DNA of 64,000 nucleotides from Chitinophaga niabensis (GTDB lineage Bacteria > Bacteroidota > Bacteroidia > Chitinophagales > Chitinophagaceae). The stretch spans positions 3,539,001 to 3,603,000 of the forward strand of contig NZ_CP154260.1 in the NCBI RefSeq assembly GCF_039545795.1. The letters are read 5' to 3'. Shown piece after piece: positions 59,032 through 64,000 of this stretch. Position numbers and translations under genes: made by a program. Position 1 is the first letter of the stretch; every line of letters starts with the position of its first letter. The notes beneath the pieces are model-generated. The model did no database searches. It was given only the letters and a program-made list of their open reading frames with translations, and had not been told where the DNA came from.

Positions 59032-60393
59032 TTATTTTCGCCGTGCTTCCAGATCGGTGCTGATCTCCGTTATCTTTTCCTCCGTTAAAGGATACAGGGC
59101 AATGCATATAATGGATAACAAAGCCCCGATAGCCGGTAAGAAGCTCAACATTAAAAGAATCCCTGTTTGTACGTCCTCTTCCTGCACAACATTTGCCTTA
59201 AACCCGAAATACTCCAATAACCAGCCGGTAAGTGCCCCACCGATCGTCCAGCCGAATTTCTGGGACATGGAGGAGGAAGAAAAGATCAGGCCTGTTGCGC
59301 GCCTGCCGGTCCTCCATTCTGAATAATCCGCCGTATCTGCATACAGGGACCATAAAAGGGGAAAGATCATCCCTGCACAAGCGCTAATTAATATCTGAAA
59401 AACAAAAATCAGCGCAAGTTGTTCTTTACCGAGCCAATAAAATAAAATACTGAGTACACCGGCAACAACCATGGCTGCCAGGTAGGTATTCTTTTTACCC
59501 AGTTTATTGGCGATGGGCGAAGCCAGGATCACTCCCAGGATATTTGCACCCTGCCCCAGCATGAGATAAAGGGCAGAATAGGTGACGTTCAGGGCAGAGA
59601 AGGTTTCCGCATTGCCCAGGTAATATTTGAAGTAATACAAAGTGGCCCCGTCCCGGATAGAATTAAAGATCAGTGCAGCAATACCTGCACCCAGCAGGAT
59701 CCACCAGGGGCGGTTAGCAAAAAGGTCTTTAATGTCGTCTTTTAAAGACACCTTTTCCTCCCGGATGGGTTTTACCCGTTCTTTCACCCAGGCAAAACAT
59801 AACAGGAAGAGGACCACACAAATAGCAGAGATCACTGCTACAGATAATTGCCAGCTGCTTTGCAGGTCCGTTGATCTGCCGAAAAAGCGCACCAGCGGTT
59901 CCAGCAGGGCAAAAGCAATGAGGCTGCCTGCAAAAGCAAAGGACATTCTGAAGGAAGCCAGGATATTCCTCTCTTTTCCATCCGGAGAGATCACTCCCAG
60001 CAGGGAAGCATATGGCACATTGATGAGGGAATAGATCATCATCATGGCGGAATAGGTGATATAGGCATAGATCAGTTTCCCCGTAACACCGTAATCCGGC
60101 GTGGTGAAAGTTAATACCCCGATCAGGCCAAAAGGTATGGCCATATAGAGCAGGTAAGGGCGGAATTTGCCCCAGCGGGTGGTTGTTCTATCCGTCATTA
60201 CACCCACCACGGGATCAAAAAGGGTGTCCCAGATACGGGTGATGAGGAACATGGTGCCAATAGCCCCTGCGGCCAGGCCCATTACATCTGTATAAAAGAA
60301 GAGCAAATAAGTACCAAAGAGTTTCCAGAACATGGAGGATGCCATATCCCCAAAACCGTAACCGATCTTTTCCTTCAGCGAAATTTTCTGCAT
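59032..60393 (-). CDS. GPH-family (MelB-like) sugar:cation symporter
   Basis: The likely start is the ATG at 60393 (MQKISLKEKIGYGFGDMASS), giving 453 residues; an ATG at 60420 is in frame. Twelve membrane helices fit, and the first motif (KIGYGFGDMASSMFW) and ITRIWDTLFDPVVGVMTDRT are classic for glycoside-pentoside-hexuronide transporters. It probably imports a di- or oligosaccharide for the downstream epimerase. A hairpin at 60484 lies in the leader. Confidence 0.92.
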   Translation of the reverse strand: MQKISLKEKIGYGFGDMASSMFWKLFGTYLLFFYTDVMGLAAGAIGTMFLITRIWDTLFDPVVGVMTDRTTTRWGKFRPYLLYMAIPFGLIGVLTFTTPDYGVTGKLIYAYITYSAMMMIYSLINVPYASLLGVISPDGKERNILASFRMSFAFAGSLIAFALLEPLVRFFGRSTDLQSSWQLSVAVISAICVVLFLLCFAWVKERVKPIREEKVSLKDDIKDLFANRPWWILLGAGIAALIFNSIRDGATLYYFKYYLGNAETFSALNVTYSALYLMLGQGANILGVILASPIANKLGKKNTYLAAMVVAGVLSILFYWLGKEQLALIFVFQILISACAGMIFPLLWSLYADTADYSEWRTGRRATGLIFSSSSMSQKFGWTIGGALTGWLLEYFGFKANVVQEEDVQTGILLMLSFLPAIGALLSIICIALYPLTEEKITEISTDLEARRK

Positions 60394-60483
60394 ACGTGGA
60401 TTTAAATAAGCTTCCGGCAAATCTATCCTTTAAATGCACATAATATATAGTATTTTTTTATCCGATCATTATCGTAAAAAAAC

Positions 60484-60512
60484 AAAGCCCTCCGATAATT
60501 CGGAGGGCCTTT
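60484..60512 (-). terminator. Terminator between the sensor kinase and the sugar transporter
   Basis: Arms aaagccctccga / tcggagggccttt pair with one bulge around a 4-nt loop. On the minus strand a U-run (tttgttttttt) follows. It lies about 220 bp after the kinase stop and about 90 bp before the transporter start, so it may end the kinase transcript or attenuate the transporter. Confidence 0.7.
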
Positions 60513-60730
60513 AGGTGGATTCTTAGCTCCTTTACTCTTTTGGGGGACGCGAATGGATTCTTTTGGGGTATTCGATGGATGAAGGAGCTATTAGAAAGAA
60601 TGTCTTTTTGATGATGTAAAGATGCAGCGATTTTTTTAAGGGAAAACGATAAAATGCCAGGTGGCAGGATTTTTTGTGTATGCGGCGGCGGATGCCGGAT
60701 AAATGTAAAAAAGAGGTTTGTTTGGGTTTT

Positions 60731-63064
60731 CTATTCCCCCTTTATGGGGAAGATAATATTGATATGCGTTCCTTCATCCGTGCGGATATTAAAAGAACCT
60801 CCTATATCATCTGTGAGCCCCTGCAACAACTCCATACCCATAGAGGCGCCAATGCGGTCATTAAAGTCTGCCGGAAGGCCGCGGCCGTTGTCTGAAACAC
60901 TTAACATGATCTCTGTACCTGAGAGATACGTAAGCGCAATAGAAATTTTCCCCTGCGCTGTATGGGTAAACGCATATTTAATGGCATTGGTGATAGCCTC
61001 GTTGAGGATCAGGCCCAATGTAATGGCAGAAGCATGATTCAGATCAATTTTTTCCACATGCATTTCGAAACGGATGTTCCCCCGGATACCATAACTTTCC
61101 CGGAGGTATTCCACCAGTTCATAAATATACTCGGGCATATGAATGGTAGACAGGGTTTCCGACTGATAGAGCTTCTGATGGATAATGGACATAGAGTGGA
61201 TCCTGTGCTGGCTGTCTTTAATAGCGGAGAGGGCAGCTTTGTTCTTCAGGTAACTGGACTGGATCTCCAGCAGGCTTGCTACCACATGGAAATTATTCTT
61301 CACCCGGTGATGGATCTCTTTCACCAGCCATTCCTTATCCTTTACCAACTGCTCCAGCATCCTGTTCTTTTCATTGATCTCAATATTCCTTTTTTGCTTG
61401 TTCCGGTATTGGATATATACCAGCAGGGTAATTAGTATCATCACCAGGATACCTGCCAGTGTAACATTCCTCATCAGGTCTGAACGTTGCAATTCGGCCT
61501 GCCGCGCTTTGTCTTTCTGTTCTAATAATTCAATGTTCTTATCTTTACTTTCAATTTGATATTGGATCTGGAGTTCCGCAAATTGTTTTGTCTTTGTTAC
61601 ATTATAAAGGCTATCATCAATAGCCTGCCCACGCTGGTATTCATTTATAGCCTTCAGATAATTCCCTTCACTGGAATCAATTTTAAACTGTACCCAATGA
61701 ATTTTATTCACATTAAATATGTGACCTGAATCTGCAAACTTTTTTGCTATCCCGAAATACTGTTTACCAAGGTTGATATTACCTGTTTTAACGTAATGGA
61801 GCGACATATCGGAATAGGCAAAAAATATATTGTCTCTTTCAGTCCGGTCATTTTTAAGTGAATCCAGGTAAGGTAACATCTCCTCAAAATATTGCCTGCT
61901 TAGTGCCTGTTGATCAAGCTTATAATAGATCCAGCCTAAAACATGTGCCACATGCATTTTATCAGGCACTGATAAAGGTGGATAGCTGGCTATTGTTTTC
62001 AATACAAAACTGAGTGCTTCGTTCGGACGCCCTGTTTTTGCGACAGCTATAGCTACCATATAAAAAGCATCGTACCATATCCTTTTTGCCATATTCTTCG
62101 GCTCATGCCGGATGCTCCTATTCAGGTATTCCATGGCTTTTTCGAAGTTCTCAAAACGTATATACTGGTATGCTATATTAGCATATAAAAAATTAGCAAA
62201 TGCAAAATCCTGGTTAGCCTCCATGATAGCAATGGCTGTTTTACAATCAGCAAAAATATCCGCATAATCTCCTATAAAAGAGTCCAGGAATGAGAACACT
62301 GAATAGTTATAATGAATATGTTTGAAACCCATTAATTTCTCCAGTTCTGTTACATGGAGTAACTGTTTTTTAACAGTGTCGTATTTTTGTTGAACAAAAT
62401 AGATCTCATAGATGCCGGTTAACATTTTTATCATTGAAACCGTATCCCGTTGTTGCCGTACTAATTTAAGTGATTCATTAAAGTCAATTTCCTTCTGCGG
62501 ATCGTCAAAGCCAGCCCCTGTCCCCCTGTTTGCCAATGCCCTGGCCAGTATCACCGGGTTGTTCGTTCTCCTGGCCAGGTTCACGGCCTGCGTAAAACAT
62601 TGCTTACTTTTTTCAGGCTCTCCGCTTTGGAGATAGTATTTACCCAATAAGGTCAAAGCTGCATTCTGCCAATATACATCTCTGGTTTTATCCGCTTCAG
62701 CTTTAGCGGAAAGGAAAAAGGGCAATGCGGCATCCAGGTCCTTTTTATGGGAGCCTGCTTTGAAAAGGTGAGAACTACCTTGCTTTAATAGAGATTTAAT
62801 ATAATTGTCCGGACCATCAATATAATCCATGTCGTAATAGAGAGAATGAGGCAGGTTTTCTCCATCACTTACCATAATGGCCACACTGTCCATGTCCACC
62901 CTGCCTTTCAGGCAAAAAAATACATAGGAAGTGGTGAGTTCTAATTGCAGTCGTTGAGTGGGAATGGAATAGCCAAAGGAGGATTTACCGGCTTGGGTTT
63001 GCCCAAAGACCGAAAGGGAACAAACGATAAAACAAAGGGATAAAAAAATAAGTACTGACTTCAT
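60731..63064 (-). CDS. TPR-containing sensor histidine kinase of the HisKA_2 (HWE-like) class
   Basis: The 777-residue protein has a signal peptide (about 1-21). TPR-like helical repeats cover about 80-480. A membrane helix is near 540-565 (VTLAGILVMILITLLVYIQY). The HisKA_2 domain (phospho-His in VKEIHHRVKNNFHVV) and a HATPase (LGLILNEAITNAIKYAF, VSDNGRGLPADF) finish it. No receiver is fused. Its gene lies 33 bp below a sigma-54 activator, which may be the output protein or merely a neighbour. Confidence 0.93.
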   Translation of the reverse strand: MKSVLIFLSLCFIVCSLSVFGQTQAGKSSFGYSIPTQRLQLELTTSYVFFCLKGRVDMDSVAIMVSDGENLPHSLYYDMDYIDGPDNYIKSLLKQGSSHLFKAGSHKKDLDAALPFFLSAKAEADKTRDVYWQNAALTLLGKYYLQSGEPEKSKQCFTQAVNLARRTNNPVILARALANRGTGAGFDDPQKEIDFNESLKLVRQQRDTVSMIKMLTGIYEIYFVQQKYDTVKKQLLHVTELEKLMGFKHIHYNYSVFSFLDSFIGDYADIFADCKTAIAIMEANQDFAFANFLYANIAYQYIRFENFEKAMEYLNRSIRHEPKNMAKRIWYDAFYMVAIAVAKTGRPNEALSFVLKTIASYPPLSVPDKMHVAHVLGWIYYKLDQQALSRQYFEEMLPYLDSLKNDRTERDNIFFAYSDMSLHYVKTGNINLGKQYFGIAKKFADSGHIFNVNKIHWVQFKIDSSEGNYLKAINEYQRGQAIDDSLYNVTKTKQFAELQIQYQIESKDKNIELLEQKDKARQAELQRSDLMRNVTLAGILVMILITLLVYIQYRNKQKRNIEINEKNRMLEQLVKDKEWLVKEIHHRVKNNFHVVASLLEIQSSYLKNKAALSAIKDSQHRIHSMSIIHQKLYQSETLSTIHMPEYIYELVEYLRESYGIRGNIRFEMHVEKIDLNHASAITLGLILNEAITNAIKYAFTHTAQGKISIALTYLSGTEIMLSVSDNGRGLPADFNDRIGASMGMELLQGLTDDIGGSFNIRTDEGTHINIIFPIKGE

Positions 63065-63097
63065 TTACCCTGTTTACTCTAATGTAAGCAATTATTC

Positions 63098-64000
63098 TTA
63101 ACTCTTTCTGGCAATGATCTCTTTTTCAATGCCCAGTTTCTTGATCCTTGAATTCAGGGTATTCACATTGATATCCAGTATTTCGGCAGCTCCTCCTTTT
63201 CCGGAGATCTTCCAGTTGCAGCTTTCGAGTACGGCCAGGATATGATCCCGCTCGTTCTCTATCATTGTTTTAAACTTGTTCTTATCATTAATGGCTGGAA
63301 CGGGGGCTAGTTTGGAAACAGGTATTTCTATCGATTCAATAACAGTACCGTTTGCCATCACTACATTCCGCTGAATGGTATTTTCCAGCTCCCTGATATT
63401 ACCGGGCCAGTTATATGCCATGAGCTTGTCCAGCGCCTCTTTTGAGAGTGTTGAAACTTTTCCATCGCTGTACTTCTTTAAGAAGTATTCTGCCAGTAAG
63501 GTGATATCTTCTTTTCTCTCGCGAAGAGAAGGTAACATTAAGGGGAATACGTTCAGGCGGTAATACAGATCTATACGGAAGCGCCCTGCTGCTACTTCTT
63601 CTTCCAGATCTTTATTTGTTGCGGCCAGTACCCTTACATTGATCTTTTGTGGTTTGCCGCCAATGGGTTCTATCTCTTTTTCCTGGAGTACCCTTAGAAA
63701 CTTAACCTGTAACTCAAGAGGCAACTCTCCTATTTCATCAAGGAAAATAGTACCCCCGTCTGCCAGTTCAAACTTTCCGGCCCTCCTTGCGATAGCGCCT
63801 GTGAAAGAACCTTTTTCATGACCGAACAATTCAGATTCGATCAGGTTGGCCGGTAATGCACCGCAATTGACAACAACAAAGGATTTATTCTTGCGGGTGG
63901 AATACTTATGAATGGAATGTGCGATCAATTCCTTTCCGGTGCCACTTTCTCCCAGGATCAACACAGAAGTATCCATGGGGCCAACCAACCGGGCCTGCTC
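63098..64000 (-). CDS. Sigma-54-dependent activator (AAA+ and Fis domains), N-terminus outside window
   Basis: The frame is open across the right edge, so the start and any sensor domain are missing; at least 300 residues are visible. The AAA+ domain has Walker A GESGTGKE, the sigma-54 contact loop GSFTGA (a variant of GAFTGA), Walker [13 protein letters not shown] and the arginine-finger region [16 protein letters not shown]-terminal Fis-type HTH follows ([22 protein letters not shown]). It would activate sigma-54 promoters. Ser in the GAFTGA loop (A to S) is found in some members. It is probably co-transcribed with the kinase downstream. Confidence 0.93.
   Translation of the reverse strand, partial: EQARLVGPMDTSVLILGESGTGKELIAHSIHKYSTRKNKSFVVVNCGALPANLIESELFGHEKGSFTGAIARRAGKFELADGGTIFLDEIGELPLELQVKFLRVLQEKEIEPIGGKPQKINVRVLAATNKDLEEEVAAGRFRIDLYYRLNVFPLMLPSLRERKEDITLLAEYFLKKYSDGKVSTLSKEALDKLMAYNWPGNIRELENTIQRNVVMANGTVIESIEIPVSKLAPVPAINDKNKFKTMIENERDHILAVLESCNWKISGKGGAAEILDINVNTLNSRIKKLGIEKEIIARKS

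Noticed and set aside
1-64000. CRISPR arrays, tRNA or rRNA genes, replication origin
   Set aside because: I saw no regularly spaced repeats, no tRNA-like or rRNA-like stretches and no DnaA-box clusters; a tRNA could still be missed by eye.

Overview
The window looks like a chromosomal segment of a Bacteroidota bacterium, most probably Chitinophagaceae and Chitinophaga-like. The reasons are two SusC/SusD systems driven by ECF-sigma/FecR pairs, DUF4959/DUF4998 lipoproteins, LytS/LytTR and NarL-type two-component systems with periplasmic propeller, TPR or 7TMR-DISM sensors, weak Shine-Dalgarno signals, and TAnnTTTG-type -7 boxes. Assignments rest on reading motifs and translations by eye; no database search was run.

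Layout. 1-3520 (minus): a large caspase/nSTAND-ATPase/membrane/propeller protein whose C-terminus lies outside the window. 3618-4764: an esterase and a startless gene remnant. 4935-14273 and 14424-26181 (both minus): two tandem paralogous SusCD-like loci, each running ECF sigma, FecR, SusC, SusD, DUF4959-type lipoprotein, DUF4998-type lipoprotein. The second also carries a circularly permuted SGNH esterase and an FAD-dependent oxidoreductase. 26233-28106: a beta-lactamase-fold hydrolase and a LuxR-type regulator with a degenerate receiver. 28107-28840: a 734-bp gene-free stretch with three hairpins. 28841-30188: a DoxX/HxlR divergent pair with a palindromic operator, then a VOC protein. 30209-31645: an intact IS3-family (IS150-like) element that landed in the loop of a terminator hairpin. 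31667-35574: a LytTR regulator and its LytS-type propeller kinase. 35756-44333 (plus): a five-gene cassette of mostly unrecognised genes, divergent from the kinase. It encodes an 828-codon ESPFL-tagged protein with a cationic amphipathic stretch, an HExxH metallopeptidase, a 67-aa protein, a 396-aa protein, and a 1157-aa ESPFL-tagged protein with muramidase-like, acidic-repeat, alpha/beta-hydrolase and M15-peptidase modules. 44592-57812: AraC/DJ-1 and Crp regulators with DoxX partners, DinB, DUF6265, two NarL-type two-component systems, a membrane-tethered LuxR protein, a methyltransferase-like protein, YwbE and a sialidase. 57852-64000 (minus): cellobiose 2-epimerase, GPH sugar transporter, a HisKA_2 sensor kinase and a sigma-54 activator cut by the window edge.

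How parts may work together. In each SusCD locus the STN domain of SusC would signal to FecR, which would release its sigma factor. The lipoproteins would capture an unknown ligand at the cell surface, and in locus 2 the SGNH esterase and FAD enzyme would process it. The LytS/LytTR pair may control the ESPFL cassette, which looks like a lytic or toxic secreted apparatus (inference). The AraC/DJ-1 regulator probably controls both the adjacent DoxX gene and the VOC gene 16 kb away, since both promoters carry the same 21-bp-spaced direct-repeat operator exactly 38 bp before the -7 box.
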